Below are positions 41,955 through 51,225 of a stretch of 64,000 nt of DNA, piece by piece. The position numbers and the translations under genes were made by a program. Each line of letters opens with the position of its first letter. Position 1 is the stretch's first letter. The notes under the pieces are model-generated. The model had not been told where the DNA came from, searched no databases, and saw only the letters and a list, made by a program, of their open reading frames with translations. Source of the stretch: a bacterium (GTDB taxonomy: Bacteria > Acidobacteriota > Thermoanaerobaculia > Multivoradales > J023); contig JAAELT010000210.1 in assembly GCA_024226315.1 (NCBI GenBank), forward strand, positions 1-64,000, given 5' to 3'.

Positions 41955-44900
41955 ACCTGCTGCCGGCCATGCTCGAGCGCCGTCGGCTGGTGGTCGCCAC
42001 CGCGGTGCTGTTGGCGATCGCCGGGCTGTTCGCGTGGCTCACCATGCCGCGCGAGGAAGATCCCCAGTTCCCCCGCCGCAACGGCCTGATCATCACCTCG
42101 TTCCCGGGCGCCGACGCCGAGACCGTGGAGCGTCTTGTCGTGGAGCCGCTGGAGGAGCACCTGGCCGAGGTGGAGGAGGTCGACAACGTCTATTCCACCG
42201 CGCGTACCGGGGTGGCGATCGTGCGTGTCGAGCACCTCGACAAGATCTACGAAACCGACTCCGCCTGGGACGAGGTCCAGAAGGCGATCGACAAGGCCGT
42301 CCCGGAGTTCCCGGCGGGGGTGGGCGAACCTGCGCTCGAGGACGACCTGGTCTCCCAGGAGGCGGTCGTGCTGGCGATCACCGGGTCCTCGGATCCGCTG
42401 GCCCTGGCCGACGGCGCCGAGCGTCTCAAGCGCCGCCTGCTGGCCCTGCGCCTGGTGAAGCAGGTCGAGCTGGTAGCCGACCCCGGCGAGCAGATCACCA
42501 TCGAGTACGACGACGCCATGGCGCGCCGGCTGAGCATCGACGCCGGTGAGCTCGGCCGCATCCTGGGCCAGCGCTCGACCATCGTGCCCGGGGGGCTGAT
42601 CCATCTCGGGGCCAAGAGTGCCAACCTCAGGCCCCACACCGAGTTCGAGTCGCTGGAAGAGATCCGGTCGACGCCGGTGCTGCTGCCCTCGGGCTCGTCG
42701 ATTCCTCTGCGCGAGCTGGCCCGGGTGCGTCTCGGGCCGACCGAGCCGGCGGTGGAGCGCATGCGCTGGAAGGGCGAGCCGGCGGTCGGGCTCGGGGTGA
42801 TCCCCAAAGACGGCCTGGATCGCATCGAGTACGGCCGACAGGTGAGGCGGGTGGTGGAGGAGATGCGGCCCCTGCTCGAACCGCTCGCCATCGAAGAGGT
42901 GGTCTTCCAGCCCGACCAGGTGGAGGCCCGGCTCAAAGACCTTACCGGCTCGCTGCGTCTCGGCATCCTGATCGTCGCCGTGGTGCTGTTCCTGGCGATG
43001 GGTGCCAGGCTGGGGCTGCTGGTGGCCCTGGTGGTGCCGCTCGTGACCTTCAGCTCGATCGCCATCTTCAACATCGGTGGCGGCATCCTGCACCAGATCT
43101 CGATCGCCGCGCTGGTCATCGCGCTGGGCATGCTGGTGGACAACGCCATCGTGGTGTCGGAGAACATCCAGTGGCGCATCGACCAGGGCATCCACGTCCG
43201 GCAGGCGGCGGTCGAGTCGGTGCGCGAGCTGGCCATGCCCCTGGGCACCGCCACCGGTACCACCCTGGCGGCCTTCGTGCCCATGCTGCTGGCCAAGGGC
43301 GGCACGGGAGACTTCACCCGCGCCATTCCGGTGCTGATCATGCTTACCCTGTCGGTGAGCTACGTCTTCGCGGTGCTGGTGACGCCGGTGCTCGCCGAGG
43401 TCTTCCTGCGGCGCAACAGCGGCGCCCGCAGGGACCGCGCCGAGCGCCTGTCGCGCCGCATCTCGACCGTCGCCGTGCGCTGGCCCAAGACGGTGCTCTT
43501 GGGGATGGCGGTGCTGCTGCTGCTGACCCTGCTCGCTTCCGGCTGGCTCGATCAGCAGTTCTTCCCCGCCGCCGATCGCGCCATGGTGGTGATCGACCTC
43601 GAGATGCCCGAGGGCACACACCTGGAGGAGACCGACCAGGTGGCGCTGCGCTTCGAGTCGGCGCTGGCCACCCACCAGGAGGTGGCATCGGTGGCGACCT
43701 TCGTCGGCCGGGCGGCGCCCAAGTTCTACTACAACCTGTTGAGCCGGCCGAACAGTCCGCACCGCGCCCAGTTGCTGGCCGAGACCACCAGTCTGGCGGC
43801 GGTCGAGAGGGTGATCAGCTGGGCGCGCGATCACGCCCGGCGCGAGCTGCCGGAGGTCGAAGCCGTGGCCCGGCGCCTGGAGCAGGGACCGCCGATCGAA
43901 GCACCGATCGAGGTGCGGGTGATGGGCGACAGCCTCGAGGAGCTGGAGGTCGTGGCCGACGAGGTGCTGGGCGTATTGCGCACGATCCCCGGGATCCGTG
44001 ACGCTCGGCACGACCTCGGTCTGGGCGTGCCGACGGTGGTCTTCGAGATCGACGACGTGGCCGCCGGCCGTCACGGGCTGACGCGGGCGAGCGTGGCGTC
44101 GGCGCTGCGCGGCCGCACCCTCGGCAGCCAGATCGGGCAGTACCGAATGGGCGAGGACCCGATCCCGATCCTGGTGCGCTCCTCGGCCGGCGAGTACCTG
44201 CCACCGGCCGACCTGGCGACGCTCGACATCGCGCCGCCCGGCGGCGATCCGGTGCCCCTGGCCCAGCTGGCGCGGCTCTCGGTCGAGTGGCGTCCGGCGG
44301 CGATCTATCACTACAACCGCAGCCGTCACGTCAAAGTGCTGGGGCAGCTGGCCGAGGGCGCGACGGCGAACCGTGTGCTCGAACGGCTCGACCCGAGCCT
44401 GGCCGAGCTCGACCTGCCGCCGGGCGTGCGCTTCGAGCTCGGCGGTGAGCTGGAGGAGTCAGGCGCCGCCAACGCCGCCATCCTGAGCGCCATGCCGCTG
44501 GGCGTGCTGCTGCTGCTGTTCTTCCTGCTGGCCGAGTTCAACTCGTTCCGGCGCGTCGGCATCGTGCTCATGACGGTGCCCCTGGCGGCCGTCGGCGTGG
44601 TGCCGGGACTGCTGCTGGCCGGCCAGTCGTTCGGCTTCACCGCGCTGCTGGGAGTGATCTCGCTGGTGGGCATTGTGGTCAACAACGCCATCGTGCTGCT
44701 CGATGTCGTCGAGTCGCTGCGCGCCGAGGGCTTCCCGATGGAGAAGGCGCTCGCCGAGGCGGTGCGCCGGCGCACGCGGCCGATCCTGCTGACCATGGCG
44801 ACGACGGTGGCGGGCCTCTCGCCGCTGGCCTTCTCCGAGACCTCGCTGTGGCCGCCCCTGGCCTGGGCCATGATCTCGGGGCTGATCGCCTCCACAGTGC

Positions 44901-46348
44901 TCACCTTGTTGGTGATTCCAGCTCTCTACAAGGTGCTGTTCACCAAGCCGTCCATGCCGTCCTTCCGGCTCTTCGGCCGCCGCCGGGCGGTCGTCGGGGC
45001 GGGCGTGATCCTGGCCCTGTACGCCGTTCCCGGCCCGGCGGGCGCCGAGCCGGTCGGCACCGCGCCGCTCGCCGGCGAGCCCCTGACGCTCACCCTGGAA
45101 CAGGCGATCGGGCGCGCGGTGAACCGGCCGAGTGCCCGGGCAGCGGACGCCCGGACATCCGCGGCGGAAGCGCAAGCGGTGGCGTCACGCCGGGCAGCGA
45201 TCCTGCCGACGGTGGGCGTGGCATTCGACCTGAACCGGCGCGATCGCGATTTCGATCTTCAGACGCCGGTCGGTGCCTTCGTGCTCGGTGACCGTACCTC
45301 GAGCTCCGGAGCGCTCGAGATCGTCCAGCCGCTGCTCGACCCGGCGCAGCTCTTCTTCCGCTCCAAGGCGGCGCGCTCGCAAGCGGCGGCGTTCGCGGCC
45401 GACGCGCTGCGCCGGCGCCAACTGCTCGCCACCGAAGCGTCGTCCAGCTTCCTGCGCGTGCTCGGCATCGACGCCAGCATCGAGTCCACCCGCGCCTTCA
45501 TCGCCAGCCTCGAGGCCAACCTGACCGAGATGGAAGAGCGGGTCAAGGCCGGCCGCACGCTCGAGGCCGACGCGCTCAAGGTGCGGCTCGATCTGGAGTC
45601 CGCCGAGCTCGACCTGTTGCGGCTCGAGCAGACCCGCCGGGTGGCGGCCCGCGACCTCGGCCGGACGGTGGGGCACACGGGGCCGGTGGAGCCGGACTTC
45701 GACGGCACTGTCTGGCGTGGCACAGTGGAGCGCGGCACTGTGGAGCGCGGCGAGGTGCCCGAAGCCGGGTGGTTGATCGTCACTGCACTCTACAGGCGGC
45801 CCGACGTCACGGCGGTGGCGGAGCGTTCGAAGGCGCTCCATCTGCAGGCCGGAGCGGTCAAGGCCGAGCGTTACCCACGGCTTCAGGCGCGTGCCACCTA
45901 CATCCGTTCCGACGGTGATCCGTTCCTGCCCGAGGAGCTGATCGAAGGCAATGTCGGCGTCACCTGGAACCCCTTTGCCTCGGGCACCCGCAAGCCGCGT
46001 CGGGCCGCCCTCGAGGCCGAGCGCGAAGCGATCGAGGCCGACCTCGCCGAGCTGCGCCGGGCGGTCGAGATCGAGGTCAGGGACGCGCTGGCGCGGCTCG
46101 AGACCGCGCGTGCCGCGGCCCGGGTCCGCCAGCGCGGCGTCGAGCTGGCGACCGAGACGCTGCGCGTCGAGCGCGAGCGCCACCGCGTCGGCCGCTCGAC
46201 CACCAACGACCTGCTCGACGCCGAGGCCGACGTCCGCCGCCAGAGCACCTTGAGTGAGCTGGCGCGGCTCGAGATCCTGAACAGCTGGTTCGCCCTCGCC
46301 CTGGCGGCGGGAGTGGACGACGTCGACGAGCTTACTGACACTCCGTGA
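41951..46348 (+). CDS. RND permease fused to a TolC-like outer-membrane channel
   Basis: A single 1465-codon frame. Residues 1-~1000 are a complete RND inner-membrane pump: TM1 near the start, the TM4 motif ALGMLVDNAIVVSENI, two periplasmic porter halves and a final helix VLTLLVIPALYKVLF. Then, without a stop, M1002 (ATG 44954) begins what looks like a separate signal peptide (MPSFRLFGRRR, then AVVGAGVILALYAV and PGPAGAEP) and a TolC/OprM-type outer-membrane factor to residue 1465, with LTLTLEQAIGRAVNRP, two coiled-coil blocks and NVGVTWNPFASGTRKP. Either the two proteins are truly fused, or the channel is also made from the internal ATG. Confidence 0.83.
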   Translation: MNLLPAMLERRRLVVATAVLLAIAGLFAWLTMPREEDPQFPRRNGLIITSFPGADAETVERLVVEPLEEHLAEVEEVDNVYSTARTGVAIVRVEHLDKIYETDSAWDEVQKAIDKAVPEFPAGVGEPALEDDLVSQEAVVLAITGSSDPLALADGAERLKRRLLALRLVKQVELVADPGEQITIEYDDAMARRLSIDAGELGRILGQRSTIVPGGLIHLGAKSANLRPHTEFESLEEIRSTPVLLPSGSSIPLRELARVRLGPTEPAVERMRWKGEPAVGLGVIPKDGLDRIEYGRQVRRVVEEMRPLLEPLAIEEVVFQPDQVEARLKDLTGSLRLGILIVAVVLFLAMGARLGLLVALVVPLVTFSSIAIFNIGGGILHQISIAALVIALGMLVDNAIVVSENIQWRIDQGIHVRQAAVESVRELAMPLGTATGTTLAAFVPMLLAKGGTGDFTRAIPVLIMLTLSVSYVFAVLVTPVLAEVFLRRNSGARRDRAERLSRRISTVAVRWPKTVLLGMAVLLLLTLLASGWLDQQFFPAADRAMVVIDLEMPEGTHLEETDQVALRFESALATHQEVASVATFVGRAAPKFYYNLLSRPNSPHRAQLLAETTSLAAVERVISWARDHARRELPEVEAVARRLEQGPPIEAPIEVRVMGDSLEELEVVADEVLGVLRTIPGIRDARHDLGLGVPTVVFEIDDVAAGRHGLTRASVASALRGRTLGSQIGQYRMGEDPIPILVRSSAGEYLPPADLATLDIAPPGGDPVPLAQLARLSVEWRPAAIYHYNRSRHVKVLGQLAEGATANRVLERLDPSLAELDLPPGVRFELGGELEESGAANAAILSAMPLGVLLLLFFLLAEFNSFRRVGIVLMTVPLAAVGVVPGLLLAGQSFGFTALLGVISLVGIVVNNAIVLLDVVESLRAEGFPMEKALAEAVRRRTRPILLTMATTVAGLSPLAFSETSLWPPLAWAMISGLIASTVLTLLVIPALYKVLFTKPSMPSFRLFGRRRAVVGAGVILALYAVPGPAGAEPVGTAPLAGEPLTLTLEQAIGRAVNRPSARAADARTSAAEAQAVASRRAAILPTVGVAFDLNRRDRDFDLQTPVGAFVLGDRTSSSGALEIVQPLLDPAQLFFRSKAARSQAAAFAADALRRRQLLATEASSSFLRVLGIDASIESTRAFIASLEANLTEMEERVKAGRTLEADALKVRLDLESAELDLLRLEQTRRVAARDLGRTVGHTGPVEPDFDGTVWRGTVERGTVERGEVPEAGWLIVTALYRRPDVTAVAERSKALHLQAGAVKAERYPRLQARATYIRSDGDPFLPEELIEGNVGVTWNPFASGTRKPRRAALEAEREAIEADLAELRRAVEIEVRDALARLETARAAARVRQRGVELATETLRVERERHRVGRSTTNDLLDAEADVRRQSTLSELARLEILNSWFALALAAGVDDVDELTDTP

Positions 46349-46668
46349 AACAGGACAGAGCTTCCTCGCGACGACAGGTCTTCCGAGCTGGTGGCGCCGA
46401 GGTTGCCACCCACCCGGACGGCCCGTGTCGGCGCTGGCAGCGAGGATTCGTCCCCTGCCTGTAGCCCGTGTCGGCGCCGGCAGCGAGAATCGGTGCCGCG
46501 TGAATGTTTCGGGCCAGCGCTGGCTCGGGGCACGCGCGGAGGACCACGCGCGGAGGACCACGCGGGGAGGCACAGACCACCTCGGTCAGCCAGCATGTTT
46601 CACGCGTGGGCTATATACAATGCCCTATTGTCTGGACTAGGATAGCAATCACAGGCCCTGAAGAAGGG
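46349..46668. other. Non-coding region with short repeats
   Basis: No gene is convincing in these 320 bases. GCCCGTGTCGGCGCTGGCAG (46421-46440) recurs, with one change, at 46464-46483, and the match continues several bases further. A 14-base unit CACGCGCGGAGGAC is repeated in tandem at 46531 and 46545, with a third, altered copy at 46559. A 12-bp palindrome GCCAGCGCTGGC lies near 46513. The right part turns AT-rich. Confidence 0.55.
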
Positions 46669-46722
46669 ATGTGGGATCCAAAGAGAGGATCAGATCCTAA
46701 AGGTGATCTAGGTTCCAAATGA
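46669..46722 (+). CDS. Possible micro-ORF, WDPKRG peptide
   Basis: A 17-residue frame: MWDPKRG, then SDPKGDLGSK, with a repeated DPK(R/G)G-like motif. GAAGAAGGG lies directly before the ATG, closer than ideal for a ribosome site. It recalls the GPWIDP micro-ORFs in size, in the Trp-Asp-Pro content and in internal repetition, but the sequences are not homologous by eye. It lies in an AT-richer stretch before a secreted-protein gene. Confidence 0.28.
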   Translation: MWDPKRGSDPKGDLGSK

Positions 46723-46800
46723 AGGGGATGTAGGTCTGAGGATGGCATGACTGCTGGCGCCGGCATCCGAACCCGCGTATCAGCCGGCCGCATCAAGCCA

Positions 46801-46807
46801 AAGGAGG
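46801..46807 (+). promoter_or_regulatory. Shine-Dalgarno site deciding a GTG start
   Basis: AAGGAGG lies 6 bases before GTG 46814 and supports this start for the secreted protein. Confidence 0.6.
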
Positions 46808-46813
46808 TGCGAG

Positions 46814-48385
46814 GTGAGGAACGAAAGCGATGTGGTCGGAACGACGTTTCTTGTGCTCCTGACGACAGTCCTGATGGGTGCCGGTAGTACTTTCGGACAG
46901 CCCAACGATCCTTGCGTGGTCGCCGACAACGGCACCGGCACCGTGACCCTGCCGCCGGAGGGTTGCAAATACTTGTCCGCCGATCAGCTCCACCTGATCG
47001 TCGACGGTCTGCCTGTGGGCACTGAGATCAAGGTCCTTGCCGACCACAAAGACTACGTTTGTGGGGCGGGCACGCGCGGTGTTGCATTGCCACCCTGCGT
47101 TTGCTTATTCCCGCCTGGTGGCGGCCAAGACGAGTGCTTCGGATCGACCTTGCTGTTGCAACTCCGGGGTACTGGAGCACTCGCTGACTTTCGACGGAAC
47201 CTCCGCCTATCCGATGTGTCCGTCAGGACTCACACGTACCCACGTACGCCTGGAGATGCTGTCCAGACGTTCGCGAATGAAATGGTCAACCTTCAGACCA
47301 TACTCACCGGCGATCCCGACTTCGACCTGTTGGTGATCACCGCCGGCACCGCCAACAATCTGCCGAGCTCAGGCCAGACGACGCTGACGCGACAAGGGCC
47401 TCCCGGCAGCGACTTCGTGGTCGACAGCTTCTTCGACATGGAATACCGGATCGCTTTCTTCGGTGCCCAGGGTAGCGCCCTCCAAGGGCTCGCGGGCTTC
47501 ACCACCAGCACGGTGCGGGTGGAGGCGCGCAGCGCGGTGCCGCCCCCGAGTCGGCTGTACACGGTCACAGACGCGAACAGGCTCGCCGTCGTTGACGTCG
47601 CCGCGAGCTGTTCGGCGACAATCCTCGGAGAGACCAAGGATTTTGGCGGGGCGGTCCGACGCGTCCGGGGCCTAGCCTACGATCCCTACAAGGCCATCAT
47701 GTACGGCATGACGAGAGAGGGCGATCTCGTCACCGTGAATCGAACGAGCGGCGTGACGAAGCACGTTCCGCTCGTGCCGCCGCTCGTCGGTGATTTTTGG
47801 GGCGGCCTCTCCTTCGACGACACGACCGGTCTCCTCTACACCTCCGATGCCTCCGCCCAACACAACCTGGTCGAGATTGATCCCATCGCGAAGACCAGCA
47901 CGATCGTCGGCAGCACGGCGTCCGGCGGCACCTTGCTCCAGATCTTGGGACAGGATCTCTATCCCAGCACGGCTCCGGCTCTTCCTCCTACTTTCAACAG
48001 CACGCACCCGGCACCCGGGGTTCTGTATGGCAGCAACCGAAACAACCAGAACGTCGCAGTTGTCGATAGGAGTGGCGGAGCCGTGAGCTTTCCCATGGGC
48101 ACCCAATCGATAGGCGTGAGCAACCCGCAAGCGATCACGTTCCACCCGGCGACAGGTATTCTCTATGCGATCCACGATCATTTTTCTGCGAGCAATAACG
48201 CCGCGCTGTCGACCTACGACTTCACGACCGAGATGGCAACCGAGTTATGTGAGCTCCCTTTCGGGATTGTCGAGAGTGTAGGTGGCGGGAACGACACCTA
48301 CGGCTGGGGCGGGTTGGCCTTTGCACCGGACTGCGGGATTTTTTGTGACGGTTTCGAAAGCGGGGACACCTCGGCTTGGATGTAG
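46814..48385 (+). CDS. Secreted protein with beta-propeller-like repeats and FESGDTSAW tail
   Basis: A 523-residue exported protein (signal peptide VVGTTFLVLLTTVLMGAGST). Residues ~30-240 are an unrecognised beta-rich domain with several cysteines. Residues ~245-510 look like part of a beta-propeller: SRLYTVTDANRLAVVDV, DPYKAIMYGMTREGDLVTV, DDTTGLLYTSDAS and HPATGILYAIHDHF. The end, CDGFESGDTSAWM, matches a C-terminal motif frequent on secreted proteins of Acidobacteriota and some Proteobacteria. It begins at a GTG with a strong ribosome site. GC content is lower than in the neighbouring efflux genes. No ligand can be inferred. Confidence 0.72.
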   Translation: MRNESDVVGTTFLVLLTTVLMGAGSTFGQPNDPCVVADNGTGTVTLPPEGCKYLSADQLHLIVDGLPVGTEIKVLADHKDYVCGAGTRGVALPPCVCLFPPGGGQDECFGSTLLLQLRGTGALADFRRNLRLSDVSVRTHTYPRTPGDAVQTFANEMVNLQTILTGDPDFDLLVITAGTANNLPSSGQTTLTRQGPPGSDFVVDSFFDMEYRIAFFGAQGSALQGLAGFTTSTVRVEARSAVPPPSRLYTVTDANRLAVVDVAASCSATILGETKDFGGAVRRVRGLAYDPYKAIMYGMTREGDLVTVNRTSGVTKHVPLVPPLVGDFWGGLSFDDTTGLLYTSDASAQHNLVEIDPIAKTSTIVGSTASGGTLLQILGQDLYPSTAPALPPTFNSTHPAPGVLYGSNRNNQNVAVVDRSGGAVSFPMGTQSIGVSNPQAITFHPATGILYAIHDHFSASNNAALSTYDFTTEMATELCELPFGIVESVGGGNDTYGWGGLAFAPDCGIFCDGFESGDTSAWM

Positions 48386-48401
48386 GCGGGAATCATGATC
48401 A

Positions 48402-48457
48402 GATCAATAGGTGCCAACTAACCCGGCCGCGGCGATCAATAGGTGCCGGCCAACCCG
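48402..48457. repeat. 24-bp direct repeat, 32 bases apart
   Basis: GATCAATAGGTGCC followed by AACCCG-like sequence occurs at 48402 and again at 48434. On the minus strand each copy can be read as VGTY or AGTY followed by a stop, so the repeat duplicates the extreme 3' end of the minus-strand frame at 48436-48741. Confidence 0.55.
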
Positions 48458-48741
48458 ATCGCAACTCGCTCGAGCGCGCGAGCGAAGCTCGGTGAGCTAC
48501 GCGCGTCGGCCAGCGGGTCGAACTCCTCTGCGGTTCTGAGGAAAGGCAGGCTCGGAGGAAAGCTGCCCCGGGGGAAGGCCGCTTCGGCTACCTTGCCGAA
48601 CTTCACCTTCAGCGACGCCTCGCGCAACATCTCCACGAAGTCGGACCTTGGGGTGGTGCTGCCGGCCTCGGTCAGAGCAGAGAAACATGTCGCGCCGAGT
48701 GCTGTAGAGTTGGGCGCCCCGCCGCTCTGGAGCTTGCCCAT
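48436..48741 (-). pseudogene. Possible remnant of a TPR-protein C-terminus
   Basis: A 101-codon minus-strand frame. Its second half (MLREASLKVKFGKVAEAAF, then FLRTAEEFDPLADARSSPSF and ARALERVAIGLAGTY) resembles the tails of TPR or kinase-TPR proteins that end with a DPL...PxF pattern. The first part is less convincing and there is no ribosome site. It abuts the divergent CTERM-protein gene head to head. It may be a small gene or a remnant. Confidence 0.3.
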
Positions 48742-49516
48742 GAAACGTGATGCCCGACTCGTCCCGCTACCGATCCTCGCGATCGTTCTGGCGCTGTGCG
48801 CCGTCTCGGCGACGGCTCAGCCGCTCGCCCCGTCGCCGGACTTCGAGAACCCGAGGGGTGCCAAGCCGGGTCGCGGCGACGACGCCTGCGCCGGCGGCGT
48901 GATCGTCGACGACGGCACGGCGGAGACCGGCTACGGCTGGGTGCCGAGCGTCATCCGGGGCGAATACCTCCAGCAGTTCCACACCGTCATGTTTCCGACC
49001 CGGGCGTTGGAGACGGTGTGCATCTGCTGGCTGCGCACCCGTCCCGACAGCAGCCTTGACTTCGATCTGACCTTCTACGACAGCATCGACGGCCGGCCGG
49101 CCCAGGAGCCGTACGCCGTGGTGCCGGCGAGCGTCGAGGTGACGCCGGTGGGCATCACCGAGAGCTTCTTCGAGGTCGACGTCACCGGCGTCGATATCCC
49201 GGTCGGCCGTTCCTTCATCGGCGCCCGCTGGGACGCCTCGGTCGACCAGTTCTTCTTCGTCTGCGCCGACTCCAGCGACGAGACCGAGCCGGTCAACGTC
49301 TTCTTCCGCGACGAGCAGACTCCCGACGGTATCTGGACGAGCGTCTTCGAGACCCCCGATACGGTTTTCGAAAACCACAAGGCGGTGATGATCCGCGCCA
49401 CGTCGGACCTGAGGGCACCCATCGACATTCCGGCGCTCGGAGTCGCCGGGCTGGTATTGTTGGCGGTGATTCTGGCGGGATTGGGGATCGTGTTGTCGGC
49501 TGGAAGACGCGGCTGA
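48740..49516 (+). CDS. Secreted protein with IPTL-CTERM-like sorting tail
   Basis: A 258-residue exported protein. Signal peptide: MKRDARLVPLPILAIVLALC. The mature part is beta-rich and acidic, with GGVIVDDGTAETGYGWVPSV and VCICWLRTRPDSSLDFDLTFYD. The C-terminus shows the tripartite signal of exosortase-type sorting: IPALGVAGL, a hydrophobic helix and a basic RRG end, close to IPTL-CTERM but with IPAL instead of IPTL. It is thus probably cell-surface anchored or processed. The frame opens at 48443, but the signal peptide fixes the start at 48740. No exosortase gene is in the window. Confidence 0.74.
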   Translation: MKRDARLVPLPILAIVLALCAVSATAQPLAPSPDFENPRGAKPGRGDDACAGGVIVDDGTAETGYGWVPSVIRGEYLQQFHTVMFPTRALETVCICWLRTRPDSSLDFDLTFYDSIDGRPAQEPYAVVPASVEVTPVGITESFFEVDVTGVDIPVGRSFIGARWDASVDQFFFVCADSSDETEPVNVFFRDEQTPDGIWTSVFETPDTVFENHKAVMIRATSDLRAPIDIPALGVAGLVLLAVILAGLGIVLSAGRRG

Positions 49517-49584
49517 AGCTCGAACGCTTCCGCCTGGGCCGGCCCGGCACTCCGGACAATGTCCGACTCCGAAAGGGCAAGCTG

Positions 49585-51225
49585 ATGACTGACGAGGCGG
49601 CGGCCGGGGACCGAACAGCCAGGAATCTGGAGATCGAGAAGCTGCAGGTGACGCTGGACGAGCTCCGTGGGCAGGAGTTCGCCGCGCGCGAGGATGAGGA
49701 CGGCAAGAAGGCCCGGCAACGGCGGAAGCAGCTGCAGGGAGAGCTGAAGGGGCTCGCGGCGGGAAGAAAGCGAAGCAGTCTGGAGAGGAAGCTGAAGAAG
49801 CTCGAGGCCGGGGAGGCGAAGAGGTTCAGGGGAGAGGAGCGGAAGCGGCTGCAGCGGGAGCTGGCCGTGCTCAAAGCCACGGACTCCAACCACAAGATCG
49901 GACTGGCGCTGTCGGGAGGAGGCTACCGGGCGAGTCTCTTTCATCTGGGCGCCTTGTGGCGCCTCAACGAGCTCGGGTGGCTGCGGAAACTGGATTACAT
50001 CACCAGCGTCTCGGGTGGATCGATCGTCGCGGCGTTCCTGGGCACGCGCTGGTCTCAGCTGAACTTTGGCAAGGACGGCGTCGCCGGGAACTTCGGGGAC
50101 GCGTTCCTGGAGCCCATGCGCGAGATGTTCGCCACCACCATCGACATCCCGACGATCTCGCAAGGTCTGCTCAACCCGTTCGGCTCGGTTCGCGAAAGAG
50201 TGAACGGCAAGCGAACAGCCGCCGGCACGGTGGGCCTGCTCGGCGGAGTCGCCGAGTATCTCGGAGGCAGCGTGGGCCGGAGCATCGCCACCAGCCTGGC
50301 GCGACCCTTCGCCCCGGTGGTGGCGACCGGCCTGGATGCCGGCGCCGCCGCGTGGGATGCCTTGAACCCGTTTCCGACACCGGCCGAACTGCTGATCGAG
50401 ACCTACGATCGGCTGTTGTTCCATGGCAAGACGTTGCAGGACCTGCCGGAGCCCAAGAAGAACGTCAACCCGCTGTTCATCCTTTACGCCACCAACATGC
50501 AGACCGGCGTCAGCGTGCGGATGTCGCGAGAGCACGTGGCGGACTACCGCCTCGGTGAAGTGAAGAAACCCGACGTTCCGCTGGCGAGGGTGGTGGCGGC
50601 GTCGAGCGGCTTCCCGCCCTTCTACTGTCCGGTGGAGCTCGAGATCCCACCCGAGCGTTGGACCCGCGGAAAAGCCAAGCTGTTCGATCGGAAAGGACTG
50701 CGAGAGCGCATGGACCTGGGTGACGGTGCCGTCTACGACAACATGGGTCTGACCAAGCTGATGAACAATTGCGAGACCATTCTGGTCAGCGACGCCGGCG
50801 ATTCGCTCGACGTGCTCGATGCCCTGCCCTTCGAGTGGCTCAGCCAAGCCGTGCGCACGCTCGAAGTGGCGATGGATCAGAGCAACAAGCTGCGCCGGCG
50901 CGAGCTGGCCGAAGAGTTCGAGCTCGAGGAAAGAAGAGGGGTCTATTGGGGCATCTCCAAGCCCATCCTCGACGAGAAGCCACGGAGAGCCCCCGAGCAT
51001 CCTCTGCCATCCGAAGGCCCTGGCGCTGCGCTGCTGAAAGACAGTGAGCGGACCCGCGCGCTCGGCGAGATGAGGACGCGCCTGAACCGGTTTATCGATG
51101 AAGAGCAGGAGAGCCTGATCAACTGGGGCTATGCTCTTTCTGACGCCCGCATGCGTCAGTATGTGATCGAGCCCAGTGCGGTCCTCGGTCAAGGCGCATT
51201 GCCGTTTCCTGACCGTCTGGTGTAG
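49585..51225 (+). CDS. Patatin-like phospholipase with N-terminal coiled coil
   Basis: A 546-residue protein. Residues ~10-98 are a highly charged coiled coil (IEKLQVTLDELRGQEFAARE and following). The patatin domain begins with the oxyanion loop SGGGYRAS (G111-R115), has the nucleophile elbow SVSGGS (S143) and the catalytic aspartate in LGDGAVYDN (D380), a Ser-Asp dyad lipase. No signal peptide is present, so it acts in the cytoplasm or is delivered by another route. Patatins serve as lipid hydrolases and, in several defence and toxin systems, as membrane-killing effectors. It lies ~220 bases before the phage-tail genes. Confidence 0.84.
   Translation: MTDEAAAGDRTARNLEIEKLQVTLDELRGQEFAAREDEDGKKARQRRKQLQGELKGLAAGRKRSSLERKLKKLEAGEAKRFRGEERKRLQRELAVLKATDSNHKIGLALSGGGYRASLFHLGALWRLNELGWLRKLDYITSVSGGSIVAAFLGTRWSQLNFGKDGVAGNFGDAFLEPMREMFATTIDIPTISQGLLNPFGSVRERVNGKRTAAGTVGLLGGVAEYLGGSVGRSIATSLARPFAPVVATGLDAGAAAWDALNPFPTPAELLIETYDRLLFHGKTLQDLPEPKKNVNPLFILYATNMQTGVSVRMSREHVADYRLGEVKKPDVPLARVVAASSGFPPFYCPVELEIPPERWTRGKAKLFDRKGLRERMDLGDGAVYDNMGLTKLMNNCETILVSDAGDSLDVLDALPFEWLSQAVRTLEVAMDQSNKLRRRELAEEFELEERRGVYWGISKPILDEKPRRAPEHPLPSEGPGAALLKDSERTRALGEMRTRLNRFIDEEQESLINWGYALSDARMRQYVIEPSAVLGQGALPFPDRLV

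Noticed and set aside
40895-44329. A minus-strand frame of more than 1100 codons opposite the efflux genes
   Set aside because: It is antisense to well-recognised RND genes and has the Arg/His/Gln-rich, low-complexity look of a GC-rich shadow frame.
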